This document shows, piece after piece, positions 7,916-15,376 of a DNA stretch of 20,168 bases (within the stretch, counting starts at the first letter, position 1; every line of letters begins with the position of its first letter). Location: positions 1 to 20,168 of IMG/VR virus record IMGVR_UViG_3300025671_000705; one strand, given 5' to 3'. Origin of the DNA: a virus. The notes under the pieces are model-generated. The model saw only the letters and a list, made by a program, of their open reading frames with translations, made no database searches and was not told the DNA's origin. The position numbers and the translations under genes are program-made.

Positions 7916-10900
7916 ATGAGTAGGATGTTTCAATACTTGCAAGCGCAAGGTAAACTAGAAGAACCAGAAGATATATTATCAGAAACTGAAGAAATTCTTA
8001 GTACTCCAACGCCGGAACCTATGTCTTGGTCAGAAGCACGGGCTGCTGGCTTGTTGGATAGTGCTATTACACAAGATAGAACATTTGACAACTCCGTAAA
8101 ATCTTACGAAGCTATCAAGCGTAACCCTGCTGTGTTTGAAGCTGCTAAGAGGTTCTTGGCAGATCGACACAACATGACCAATGTCAAAGATGAAGACGTT
8201 GTTGATGAGTTCATTGAACATTTCCGGTCATTCGATGTAAACGAAATGACGACAGCAGGTGACTACGGTTACGTATCTGCTGCCGCAGCTGATGCTACAA
8301 AGAAGGATGATGAGAAGGCCAAGATGCGTCTGGCTGACTATCGTCTGCTGTATCAAACATTTAGAGAGATGCCTCACTTCTATGAGGAAGGCGGTGCTGA
8401 GAATGCCTTTGGCGATTACGTCGAGGGTTTGCTCAAGGCACCGTCTACTTATTTGGGGATACTACTACCAGGTTATGGTAAGGCTGCAGGTGTAGCATCT
8501 TCGACAGCAGCAAAAGCAGCAGTTGCTGGCACACTACGCCAAGCATTCCAGCCACAGCGTATCGGCAGTCGTATGATTCAGGCTGCTGCATCAAACCCTG
8601 TCAAGACAACTATTGCAGGTGAAGCTGCATTTGGTGCGCTACAGAATGTGGCAGCACAGAAGACAGAGATTGAAGCAGACCTGCGTAGAGAATTTGATAA
8701 CAGTGAACTTCTTGTAACATCAGTTGCAAGTGGTGTTCTACCAGCTGCCGCTGCATTAGGTATTGCGAAGACTGGCTTCTCACGTTTTGCAGAACGTAAT
8801 GTTGAAGACCTGCTTGATGATGCAGATAAGGCTACCCTTGCCAACATTAAGAAAGCCAATGAAGCAGCGGATGAGACTCTGCTTAATGCAGACAAAGAAA
8901 TTTTAGAAGACACAAAGGAAATTCTACGTGCGCTTGATCCAGAACGTGTAGCAGAGGGTGAAGCCGCTAGAGTAAAGATTAAAGATAAAGTTATTCAAGA
9001 GCAAGAAGCTGCTGCTGGACAGGCTTTGCCTGACGATGAGTTTGACTTTATTCCTATCCACGATATTGGTTACATGCTAGACCCAAGCAAAAGAAAAAGA
9101 GTTTTTGCTATGGGCATGGACTTAATACAAAGGGCAGGAGGCAGACAAAAAGGTGAACGTATAACGGAAACTCTTGGTCGTGGTCTGCGTAGTATGTCTG
9201 AAGATGAAATAAAAACAGACTTTAATGTCGGAGAAATATTTGAAAAGTATGATCTAACCCCAGACGATTTTGCCAGCCTGTTCATGGCTGATGTATCTGC
9301 GGCTGCGCGAACACTTCAAGGTGCATCCTCTGTTCGCAAGTTGCTAGACGCATCCTTTGATGATCTGTTTGGCCTTAATGCACAGCGCAAAGGGGATTTG
9401 TATGGTGCAGTTCAAACCTTTGAAAAAGAAGGTTCTGCTGGTGTACGTCGCTTCTTAGAAAAAGCAGATGCAATTACAGATGATGTTCAAGTAGGTGCAG
9501 CGAGTCGTATACTCAACGGTGTGCGCAGTGCTGACGGATTGCGTCTGGCATTTATGACATCACAGACTGGTACGACAATACGTAACACGGTATCCGGTGT
9601 GGCACGTGTTGGCATTGATGCGGTCACTAAAGCTATGGACAGGGGCATCTCCAAAGTTCTGCCAGGCGACAAGTCTTTGGTTGGTAAAGCAAACGAAGAT
9701 GTGTTCTCTGTTCTGTTTGGTATCACAAACAAAAAAGAAGCTATGGCTATTGAAGCCGTATTCAAGTCGGGCTTTTCAGCCAAGGCCAGCCAAATGTTCC
9801 GTGAGTTGCAGGATATTGTAGACGCAACCAACATGAAGTCAGGCGTGAAGTTAGACAAGATGAGAGCAATAGGTGCAAACCTCAATGCACTTAACCAAGC
9901 ATCGGACAACATGTTCAAGAGAGCAGCGTTTGTCGGTAGCCTGAAGCGTCAGTTGAATGAACTATTCTCTGCAGAGATACGTGCTGGTAACAAAACACAA
10001 GCAGACTTCAAGGAATTTAATCTGCGCGACATTGTACGCGAAGGACGGTTCAAAGGTTTCTTTAGCACAACAGAGGGTAAGGGCATATTAGATAAAGCAG
10101 TAGAGGACGCACTTTACTTCACTTATCAGAAGACGCCTGACAGTCCTACAGCACGGGCTATCATTAGTGGCATTCACAAAGCCCCATTCCTTACCACATC
10201 TCTTGTACCATTCCCACGGTTCATTGCAAATGCTATGCGCTTCACGTACGAGTATTCTCCGCTGTATCTTATGGACGCCGGATTCGTACGCTTTGCTGCC
10301 AAGAATCAAGACAACTATGAAGAACTTGCCAAGGGTCTTGTTGGCACTGGATTCCTCATGGGTGCTGTTGCATACCGTATGTCTGAACACGCAGGTGAAA
10401 ACTGGTGGGAAGGCAAGAAGGCAGATGGTAGTACCTATGACTTGCGTCCCTTCTTCCCTGCTGCACCATTCCTATTCCTTGGTGATCTTGTAGCAAGAGC
10501 ATTTGATAATGACATCTCTAAGATGAGTGTCGCAGGATTTAAGCCATTTGAAGATCAGGACCGTCCACTGTACGGTGATCGTAATGAATTGGCTGATGCT
10601 ATTCAGGCACTGTCAGGCACACAATTTAAAGCAGGAACACAACTCTACGCTTTGGATATGGCACTGCGTGATGTTATGGCAGAAGATGATCCACAGAAAG
10701 TTCAGCGTATGCTGACTGCTGCAGCTGCAAATATTATCAACACGTACAGTATTCCTATGACTATGCTACAGGATACATATAATACATTTGCGGCACCAGA
10801 TGATGCACGTATTGTGCGTGATACTAATTCTAGTGACATGTTGAGTTTTGGAATCAATAGGTCGCTTGCACGTATTCCCATGAACTATAAGATTGAGGAG

Positions 10901-11485
10901 TACCTGTCGGAGTTGCTTGGCACAAGAGCATCAGAGATTTATCAATCTCCTACTCGCGCAGAGGACTTGCGTAGGGTTACACCGTTCTCTCGTCAGGTGT
11001 ATGGTGTTCTGTATAATGAACGCAAGAATAGGTTTGAAAAAGAACTGGCAGAGAATAAAATATCTCGCAGGATTGTATATGCAAAGACAGGTGTACCAGA
11101 AGCTGATGCATTGATTGCACAGTTCATGGGTGAATACATTACAGATTATGTCGTACCTGCTATAGAACAGAGTGACGTATATGATGGCCTGACTCGTGAG
11201 GGTAAGAAAGATTTCTTGAAGCGTGTAATCCAAGAGTATCGTAGTGATATCATGGATATCGTGACGTACAATTCAAAGCAGGAGGTGTATAAGGAACGCT
11301 TTGGCTTTGACCCAATGAAGAAGGCAGCATTTAATCGTGTGCCAAAGGTTGACCAAGAACGTGCGCTTAAAGTGTATCACGATAATCATGGTGAGCCAAC
11401 AGAAGGGGAGATGTATGATTACACTAAACTATTATACTATGTTAAGTATCTACGACAGATGCGAAAACAAGGAGTGTTCGACTAA
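7916..11485 (+). CDS. giant internal virion / DNA-ejection protein
   Basis: At 1189 aa this is the longest gene in the window and the last of the late operon. It starts immediately after the previous stop, with GAGG six bases upstream. Several hydrophobic stretches stand out: about 180-197 (YLGILLPGYGKAAGVASS), 263-283 (SVASGVLPAAAALGIA), 758-775 (PFLTTSLVPFPRFIANAM), 806-821 (GLVGTGFLMGAVAYRM) and 845-862 (FFPAAPFLFLGDLVARAF). The rest is helical. Hydrophobic segments in a giant virion protein fit a role like T7 gp16, which crosses the cell envelope during ejection. The N-terminal transglycosylase domain of T7 gp16 is not evident here. The C-terminal 250 residues are charged, with many Tyr residues. 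The stop lies seven bases before the terminator stem. Confidence 0.62.
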   Translation: MSRMFQYLQAQGKLEEPEDILSETEEILSTPTPEPMSWSEARAAGLLDSAITQDRTFDNSVKSYEAIKRNPAVFEAAKRFLADRHNMTNVKDEDVVDEFIEHFRSFDVNEMTTAGDYGYVSAAAADATKKDDEKAKMRLADYRLLYQTFREMPHFYEEGGAENAFGDYVEGLLKAPSTYLGILLPGYGKAAGVASSTAAKAAVAGTLRQAFQPQRIGSRMIQAAASNPVKTTIAGEAAFGALQNVAAQKTEIEADLRREFDNSELLVTSVASGVLPAAAALGIAKTGFSRFAERNVEDLLDDADKATLANIKKANEAADETLLNADKEILEDTKEILRALDPERVAEGEAARVKIKDKVIQEQEAAAGQALPDDEFDFIPIHDIGYMLDPSKRKRVFAMGMDLIQRAGGRQKGERITETLGRGLRSMSEDEIKTDFNVGEIFEKYDLTPDDFASLFMADVSAAARTLQGASSVRKLLDASFDDLFGLNAQRKGDLYGAVQTFEKEGSAGVRRFLEKADAITDDVQVGAASRILNGVRSADGLRLAFMTSQTGTTIRNTVSGVARVGIDAVTKAMDRGISKVLPGDKSLVGKANEDVFSVLFGITNKKEAMAIEAVFKSGFSAKASQMFRELQDIVDATNMKSGVKLDKMRAIGANLNALNQASDNMFKRAAFVGSLKRQLNELFSAEIRAGNKTQADFKEFNLRDIVREGRFKGFFSTTEGKGILDKAVEDALYFTYQKTPDSPTARAIISGIHKAPFLTTSLVPFPRFIANAMRFTYEYSPLYLMDAGFVRFAAKNQDNYEELAKGLVGTGFLMGAVAYRMSEHAGENWWEGKKADGSTYDLRPFFPAAPFLFLGDLVARAFDNDISKMSVAGFKPFEDQDRPLYGDRNELADAIQALSGTQFKAGTQLYALDMALRDVMAEDDPQKVQRMLTAAAANIINTYSIPMTMLQDTYNTFAAPDDARIVRDTNSSDMLSFGINRSLARIPMNYKIEEYLSELLGTRASEIYQSPTRAEDLRRVTPFSRQVYGVLYNERKNRFEKELAENKISRRIVYAKTGVPEADALIAQFMGEYITDYVVPAIEQSDVYDGLTREGKKDFLKRVIQEYRSDIMDIVTYNSKQEVYKERFGFDPMKKAAFNRVPKVDQERALKVYHDNHGEPTEGEMYDYTKLLYYVKYLRQMRKQGVFD

Positions 11486-11491
11486 CAAAAA

Positions 11492-11519
11492 AGGGGGCCG
11501 CGAAGCCCCCTCTCTTTTT
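11492..11519. terminator. bidirectional intrinsic terminator between convergent operons
   Basis: The stem AGGGGGC (11492-11498) pairs with GCCCCCT (11505-11511) around a six-base loop, CGCGAA. On the plus strand it is followed by TCTTTTT. On the minus strand the same stem is followed by TTTTTT, the complement of A11487-A11492. It lies seven bases after the last plus-strand stop and just past the last minus-strand stop at 11518. It should therefore end both transcripts. Confidence 0.88.
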
Positions 11520-11679
11520 ATATAAATGTGTGGTAAGCTGCAACAATAAATATGTATAGCAGCCATGCAAATATGCACAGGTAAAATAAACGACTAACGA
11601 TTATCCCCACTACCCGAAAGGGTGCCGCGATTCTTGCGGTTAGCCAGTTTCTGTAGATTGTTTTCCATGATGTGTCCAA
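11518..11679 (-). CDS. small single-pass membrane protein (hidden, TTG start)
   Basis: A 53-aa reading frame starts at TTG (11679), with GGAG seven bases upstream, inside the 3' part of the MazG-like gene in another frame. It ends at TAA immediately before the terminator. The N-terminal part is basic and Trp-rich (WKTIYRNWLTARIAAPFR, 5-22). Residues 23-50 are strongly hydrophobic (VVGIIVSRLFYLCIFAWLLY and onward), making one clear membrane segment. The non-overlapping 76 bases would otherwise hold no gene. GTG at 11610 is an alternative start that gives a 30-aa peptide made of little more than the membrane segment. The function is unknown; a lysis, superinfection or host-membrane effector is possible. 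Confidence 0.55.
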   Translation of the reverse strand: MDTSWKTIYRNWLTARIAAPFRVVGIIVSRLFYLCIFAWLLYIFIVAAYHTFI

Positions 11680-11977
11680 GATTCATCTCCAATTCAGAAG
11701 CTAGTACGGCACAGTACCACAGTACGTCACCAATTTCGTAAGCTATCTCAATCTTCTTAGCTGCGTATTCATCTGGTGTAGCACCATCCCTGATAAACTT
11801 CTTAACCTTGTTAGCAATCTCACCTGCCTCGCCTGTCAGACCAAGAGTAAGATACTCCATAGCCTGATGCTTGGGGAAGATTGCTGTGTCACATGCTTTC
11901 TCTTGATACAACGATGCCGTAATATTGCTCAATTGTCTCTCCTTCATCCACTGTTTAGCCTCTAGTTCCAAGTCCAT
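11594..11977 (-). CDS. MazG-like nucleotide pyrophosphohydrolase
   Basis: This 127-aa protein has the all-alpha NTP pyrophosphohydrolase signature. GEAGE gives E50-x-x-E53, followed by EIGDVLWY with E81-x-x-D84; these acids bind magnesium in the MazG family. The family hydrolyses (d)NTPs to monophosphates. Phage versions are thought to adjust nucleotide or alarmone pools, and they often sit with RNR as here. The C-terminus RGTLSGSGDNR is typical of MazG-like proteins in marine phages. The ATG at 11977 is chosen because GGAG lies seven bases upstream. A longer frame from GTG at 12031 lacks such a site and would extend far into the upstream gene. With the ATG start the overlap with that gene is 23 bases. 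Confidence 0.85.
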   Translation of the reverse strand: MDLELEAKQWMKERQLSNITASLYQEKACDTAIFPKHQAMEYLTLGLTGEAGEIANKVKKFIRDGATPDEYAAKKIEIAYEIGDVLWYCAVLASELEMNLGHIMENNLQKLANRKNRGTLSGSGDNR

Positions 11978-12173
11978 TTTGTTTCTCCAGGTTCTCAAAG
12001 TACGCAGTGTTCCATCCACGCTGCCACTCACGATGCGATACTGTATCCTTTCTCATAGGGTTTGCCATTTGATGGAAGAACTTATTACGGCGAAGAGACA
12101 CTCTACTGAATGCCTCGTAACCGTCTTCAAAGTTCTTTAACAATCCTTCATTTACTACAGGTGCTGGATTCAT
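11955..12173 (-). CDS. ribosome modulation factor-like small protein
   Basis: This 72-aa basic protein contains GYEAFS (18-23), NP (38-39) and REWQRGWNTAYFENL (48-62). The order 'GY-A ... NP(Y) ... W-x-x-G(W/F)' recalls ribosome modulation factor (RMF) and RMF-like phage proteins. RMF blocks the ribosome in hibernation. Here a host-translation role is only a guess from motif resemblance. It starts by ATGA overlap with the upstream 73-aa gene and has a weak ribosome site, so it is probably coupled. It overlaps the MazG-like gene by 23 bases and carries that gene's ribosome site inside its own codons. Confidence 0.6.
   Translation of the reverse strand: MNPAPVVNEGLLKNFEDGYEAFSRVSLRRNKFFHQMANPMRKDTVSHREWQRGWNTAYFENLEKQNGLGTRG
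11975..11988 (-). promoter_or_regulatory. ribosome binding site module, copy 1
   Basis: GGAGAAACAAAATG (minus strand) provides a GGAG with seven-base spacing to the ATG of the MazG-like gene. The identical 14 bases precede the 73-aa gene at 12389-12402. This site fixes the MazG-like start at 11977. Confidence 0.75.
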
Positions 12174-12391
12174 AGCTTGTCTACATCCTCATTAAAGTAT
12201 TCATTGTTGAACAGTTCTTCTAGCATGGGTGCATACTTGCTGTCAACTTCAAAGTCAATGTTGTAATGCTCGTCACCCCACGTATTCAAGCTGAGTGTCA
12301 GGCTCTTTGGTGATGCTTCCTTGTCAATACGGACAAATGCCGCAGCAGCTTTGTCTGCATCCTTAGTGTTAATGTCTACTCTAATCTTCAT
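12170..12391 (-). CDS. small acidic protein of unknown function
   Basis: I do not recognise this 73-aa protein. It starts with a beta-like MKIRVDINTKDADKAAAAF and ends very acidic (LEELFNNEYFNEDVDKL). There are no cysteines and no membrane segment. A strong ribosome site (GGAG, seven-base spacing) and a 53-base leader after the upstream stop suggest independent translation initiation. It ends in an ATGA overlap with the RMF-like gene. The three small genes between RNR and MazG probably share the replication-phase transcript. Confidence 0.6.
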   Translation of the reverse strand: MKIRVDINTKDADKAAAAFVRIDKEASPKSLTLSLNTWGDEHYNIDFEVDSKYAPMLEELFNNEYFNEDVDKL

Positions 12392-12402
12392 TTTGTTTCT
12401 CC
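12389..12402 (-). promoter_or_regulatory. ribosome binding site module, copy 2
   Basis: This is the second exact copy of GGAGAAACAAAATG, ahead of the 73-aa gene. The leader from 12392 to 12444 holds no recognisable promoter or hairpin beyond it. Confidence 0.7.
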
Positions 12403-12444
12403 TTCTCTCTCAGTTTAATCCATTCATTGTAACACGGATGATGT

Positions 12445-12678
12445 CTAGGTGGATTCCACTGTATCCATCCGTTTCCTTGCTTCCATATCGTCGATATAGT
12501 CTTCGATTTCAAGCTGGGTTTCTTTTTCTGAGACATCCTGCATCCTTTCCAAGCCTTCGATGAGTCTGCGCTGCAGAGCCTCTGAGATTAAACCGGCACG
12601 TGTGTCCTCGTCCATCTCGAAGGTGACGACTGCACCGCCGTCCTTGAGTTCAACGTACTCTATGACTTCAAGCCGCAT
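12445..12678 (-). CDS. small charged protein of unknown function
   Basis: This 77-aa protein has a short beta-like N-terminus (MRLEVIEYVELKDGGAVVTF) followed by charged helices (LISEALQRRLIEGLERM, then EIEDYIDDMEARKRM). Short proteins of the form 'V-x-ELxDGGAxVxFxMDEx(T)' are frequent beside phage replication genes, but I know of no assigned role. It overlaps the RNR stop by 11 bases (ATGCGGCTTGA) and lacks a clear ribosome site, so its translation is likely coupled to RNR. It might associate with RNR, but nothing in the sequence shows this. Confidence 0.6.
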   Translation of the reverse strand: MRLEVIEYVELKDGGAVVTFEMDEDTRAGLISEALQRRLIEGLERMQDVSEKETQLEIEDYIDDMEARKRMDTVEST

Positions 12679-14608
12679 TGAGGTCTACCACTTCACACAC
12701 GCCAGCCGTACATGCTAGTTCACGTCCACCTGATGTAGTGTCTTCCTTTTCAAACTCACGTAACTTCTCCCAATTAACACTCTTTGGCATCTGTGTCAAC
12801 AGTTCATTGTAAGTTTCTTCATCAATGTCCTGATAAGGTGCTTGCTTGTATGTGTGTTCACTGAATGGCAGGAAGCTGATGCCTGACACTTCATCAAAGT
12901 GATTGTAGACCCATGAACCTACATCCATCCACTCATGTTCCTTCACAGAGATGGTGACACTAGGCTTGTGTTCACACCAGTGACGCTGGTACATGAGCCA
13001 CAGTTCAAGCTGCTCAATGGCAGACATAGCTGTGCGTGTTACAGCACCAGCAGGTGACTTCATTGGGAAGCTGAACACTGTAGTGCTATCGGGCTTCATC
13101 ACATCCGGCTCTGCGGGAATGCCCTCAGAGACAAGGAACTGCGTGATGGGGTCTTTGTTATCCCCACGTACCGTACGCACGTAGTATGGGTTGTGACGGG
13201 CGTGAATGCCACTGGCACTGTCAACAAGCTGGCTGACTGTACCACTAGGCTTGACACAGGTAATGGCTGCTGATTGTGCAATACCAAGCTGTGCTGCCAT
13301 AGCTGCATTAGTCTCAACTGCTACATCTTTCAGTGCCTCAAGGGTAGCACCAATGTTCATGCCGAGATGTGCAGACTTACCTGCCATCAGTGCATTGTCC
13401 ATGATGCCAGTCAGTGACACACCAAGCAGACGTTCTTCCTCTGTATTGTTTCTCCATACCTTGCGAAGATATTTGAAGTCAGTCAGTGTAGATTGGAACG
13501 TGCCAAGAATTGTAGCCAAGCGAACCTTTTCTGTCAGCGTCTGTTGTGTGTCAGTAGAACGTACTACAACTTCAGACAAATTACAGAACTGATATGGACG
13601 CAAGATGATTTCACTACATGGATTGCATCCAAAGTCATGGTCAGATTCACGGCGACCATTCTTAGCTGCTTGATTCTGTGCTGACTGACGATTGAAGATT
13701 CCACGTTCACCAGACTTTGATTCATACAGTGCTAGCCATTCACGCATGAACGTACCCATCTGTGGCTTCTCTTTGTAGGCAACGCTGTTGTTAGCCAGCG
13801 CACGTTGCCCTTCATTCTCCCACCACTGTCCTGCCTTGGCATGGCGCATCTGGTCATCATTCAGATTGGACAGGCTGATGAGTGCGCTGCGTCGGACACC
13901 ACCTACGACGACAACCTCACCAATTTTACACATCAAGTCATGGCACTCAATTGGGTACAGGCGACGACCTGCCGCCTTCTTGAACATGTCTACAGTAAAC
14001 TGGAAAAGTTCCTCAAGAGGTGCGGGACCACTAGCCCTGCCACCAAATGTCTTAAGACGTGCGCCAGCAGGGCGAACCTCGCTGGTGTCCCATTGGGGTA
14101 CTTGTCCTGCATACAGCAGAGAGATGAGTTCACGCAATGACTTCGCCCAGCCAGGACGAGAGTCGCCAACCTTGATGACAGTATCTGTGTCATTCATGTC
14201 CTCATTCACAATGGGCAGCTTATCAGTATGGTGACGTTCTACTGAAAAGCCAACGCCTGTGCCACACATGAGAATATACATTGTCTCATCGAATGCACGA
14301 GGATTGTCTACAGGTACGTAGGAGCAATTGTAGCCGCCTACATGGCAACGATCCAGCGCAGGGCCAGCTGTCATCAATGCTCTCATGCTTGGCATGATGT
14401 CTTGATTAAGCACAGCCTGTTCCAGTTCACCCCTCAGTGAATCAGGAAGCTGATAATCATGCTTAGTGACCAGATGCTTAGTAATGTAATCAAAGTATCG
14501 TGCGACTGTTTCACTCCATGTCTCCCTTCGTTGTTCATCTTCCTTCCAACGTGCATAACGTGAAAGTGCAATAAAGTTTTGGTAGTCTGTTGGTAGGTAA
14601 TTGTTCAT
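12668..14608 (-). CDS. adenosylcobalamin-dependent (class II) ribonucleotide reductase, monomeric type
   Basis: This 646-aa enzyme converts ribonucleoside triphosphates to deoxy forms for phage DNA synthesis. Active-site landmarks match the Lactobacillus leichmannii RTPR pattern. C95 (GGYNCSY) and C342 (FCNLSE) are the likely redox pair. C331 and E333 in NPCSEI are the thiyl-radical cysteine and the acid. C633-x4-C638 near the C-terminus is the shuttling pair. The spacings C331-E333 (2), C331-C342 (11) and C633-C638 (5) equal those of RTPR (C408, E410, C419, C731, C736). PSGTVSQLVDSASGIHARH (454-472) is also typical. The length is somewhat shorter than the 739 residues of RTPR. No small subunit gene is adjacent, as expected for class II. 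The enzyme depends on cobalamin available in the host. A GGAG lies about ten bases upstream, inside the 52-aa gene. Confidence 0.95.
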   Translation of the reverse strand: MNNYLPTDYQNFIALSRYARWKEDEQRRETWSETVARYFDYITKHLVTKHDYQLPDSLRGELEQAVLNQDIMPSMRALMTAGPALDRCHVGGYNCSYVPVDNPRAFDETMYILMCGTGVGFSVERHHTDKLPIVNEDMNDTDTVIKVGDSRPGWAKSLRELISLLYAGQVPQWDTSEVRPAGARLKTFGGRASGPAPLEELFQFTVDMFKKAAGRRLYPIECHDLMCKIGEVVVVGGVRRSALISLSNLNDDQMRHAKAGQWWENEGQRALANNSVAYKEKPQMGTFMREWLALYESKSGERGIFNRQSAQNQAAKNGRRESDHDFGCNPCSEIILRPYQFCNLSEVVVRSTDTQQTLTEKVRLATILGTFQSTLTDFKYLRKVWRNNTEEERLLGVSLTGIMDNALMAGKSAHLGMNIGATLEALKDVAVETNAAMAAQLGIAQSAAITCVKPSGTVSQLVDSASGIHARHNPYYVRTVRGDNKDPITQFLVSEGIPAEPDVMKPDSTTVFSFPMKSPAGAVTRTAMSAIEQLELWLMYQRHWCEHKPSVTISVKEHEWMDVGSWVYNHFDEVSGISFLPFSEHTYKQAPYQDIDEETYNELLTQMPKSVNWEKLREFEKEDTTSGGRELACTAGVCEVVDLNAA

Positions 14609-14614
14609 TTTATG

Positions 14615-14773
14615 TTACTCCATAATTGATTTGATGTTACGTATGTTTGCACCCTCTACTTCATAAAAGTATTCCTCAATACTTTCCTGTATGTCTTGCG
14701 CTACATTCTCGTCGGCAGGTACAGGATACTCTTCTGGATCAATGTCAAGTGTTATGAATACTTTAACTCTCAT
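14615..14773 (-). CDS. 52-aa conserved small phage protein
   Basis: A reading frame of 52 codons begins at ATG 14773 (MRVKVFITLDIDPEEYPVPA) and ends at TAA just six bases before the RNR start. GAGG sits six bases before the ATG. The gene overlaps the DUF3310 gene by 11 bases, and its last codons (ATGGAGTAA) carry the GGAG for RNR. Its opening 'MRVKVxxTLDIDPEEYPVPAD' recurs in marine phage genomes as a short protein of unknown role. It explains an otherwise empty 150-base gap. The composition is acidic, mixing beta and helix, with no membrane segment. Confidence 0.75.
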   Translation of the reverse strand: MRVKVFITLDIDPEEYPVPADENVAQDIQESIEEYFYEVEGANIRNIKSIME

Positions 14774-15020
14774 CCTGTACCTCAATCAGTTTCTCTAGAT
14801 ACCACAAGGCTTTCTTCAAATCTTCACTGCCATTCTTGTATCTGTAACGCCATAGATATTTCATAATGTTGCCTTGCAGATAATACTCAAATCCCTCACC
14901 GGTTGCTGCATGAATAGCTTCAATACATTCGATGCCTTGCTGATTGTAGTGAGGTGGATGATTAACCATATCTGACTGCGCTGCTGCTTGTCTCATATAT
15001 TCTTCATGTCTCATCGTCAT
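14763..15020 (-). CDS. DUF3310 family protein (putative nucleotide kinase-related)
   Basis: This 85-aa protein has the DUF3310 pattern: VNHPPHYNQQGIECIEAI (19-36), GFEYYLQGNIMKYLWRYRYK (43-62) and EDLKKALWYLEKLI (66-79). The family is common in phages. From memory, T7 gp1.7, a nucleoside monophosphate kinase, contains a related region. A nucleotide-metabolism role would fit the neighbours RNR and MazG, but this short protein shows no P-loop. The first ATG is supported by AAAGG six bases upstream and by an ATGA overlap with the upstream gene; ATG 15014 is a second option. Confidence 0.8.
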   Translation of the reverse strand: MTMRHEEYMRQAAAQSDMVNHPPHYNQQGIECIEAIHAATGEGFEYYLQGNIMKYLWRYRYKNGSEDLKKALWYLEKLIEVQDES

Positions 15021-15376
15021 GCGTTACCTTTCGTGTTTGTATTGAAGTTAATAGTAATTACATTTCCATCTACATCCTCAATTAATGGAACCTCTTCCCT
15101 TTCATCGAACTCATACGTAAAGTATCTGTCTACGTAATGTGCAACGAAGTCGCGGAAGTTATCGTCCTGTTCCATGAGAGGTATAGTAGACAACATACAT
15201 TTAACTACATACTCCATATCTTGATATAAGTCAATAGGTATATCATGATTCTGACTACTAATGACAGAGAAACTTGCTTCTCCTGTGTACGTACCCGAAT
15301 CTGTTTTCGCCGGACGAACACGTATAAGAAAATCGTCTTCTATTACATGGTCTTCTGTATCATTTTCCTCTGTCAT
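15017..15376 (-). CDS. acidic protein of unknown function
   Basis: I do not recognise this 119-aa protein. It is strongly acidic (start MTEENDTEDHVIEDDFLIRV), has a middle segment with one Cys (YVVKCMLSTIPLMEQDDNF) and a Tyr/Phe-rich stretch (FVAHYVDRYFTYEF), and ends with a beta-like GNVITINFNTNT. No membrane segment is present. AAGGAG six bases before the ATG marks a strong start, placed over the end of the endonuclease gene (ATGA overlap). A DNA-mimic or regulatory role is conceivable from the acidity but cannot be shown. Confidence 0.6.
   Translation of the reverse strand: MTEENDTEDHVIEDDFLIRVRPAKTDSGTYTGEASFSVISSQNHDIPIDLYQDMEYVVKCMLSTIPLMEQDDNFRDFVAHYVDRYFTYEFDEREEVPLIEDVDGNVITINFNTNTKGNA

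Noticed and set aside
11337-11525. 62-codon plus-strand frame running through the terminator
   Set aside because: It overlaps the end of the 1189-aa gene in another frame and reads across the hairpin and T-run, so it is not a gene.
11977-12031. GTG start at 12031 for the MazG-like protein
   Set aside because: The extra 18 residues look unrelated to the family, and the ATG at 11977 has a strong ribosome site.
12392-12444. 53-base intergenic stretch as a regulatory RNA or promoter
   Set aside because: Apart from the ribosome site I see no hairpin with a T-run and no promoter hexamers.
13788-14234. 148- and 111-codon plus-strand frames across the RNR gene
   Set aside because: The RNR reading is certain from its active-site motifs; these frames are complements of it.
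14732-14765. TTGACA on the minus strand inside the 52-aa gene as a promoter for RNR
   Set aside because: No acceptable -10 lies 16-18 bases downstream (TATCCT is at 14 bases), and the bases encode the TLDID stretch of a real gene.
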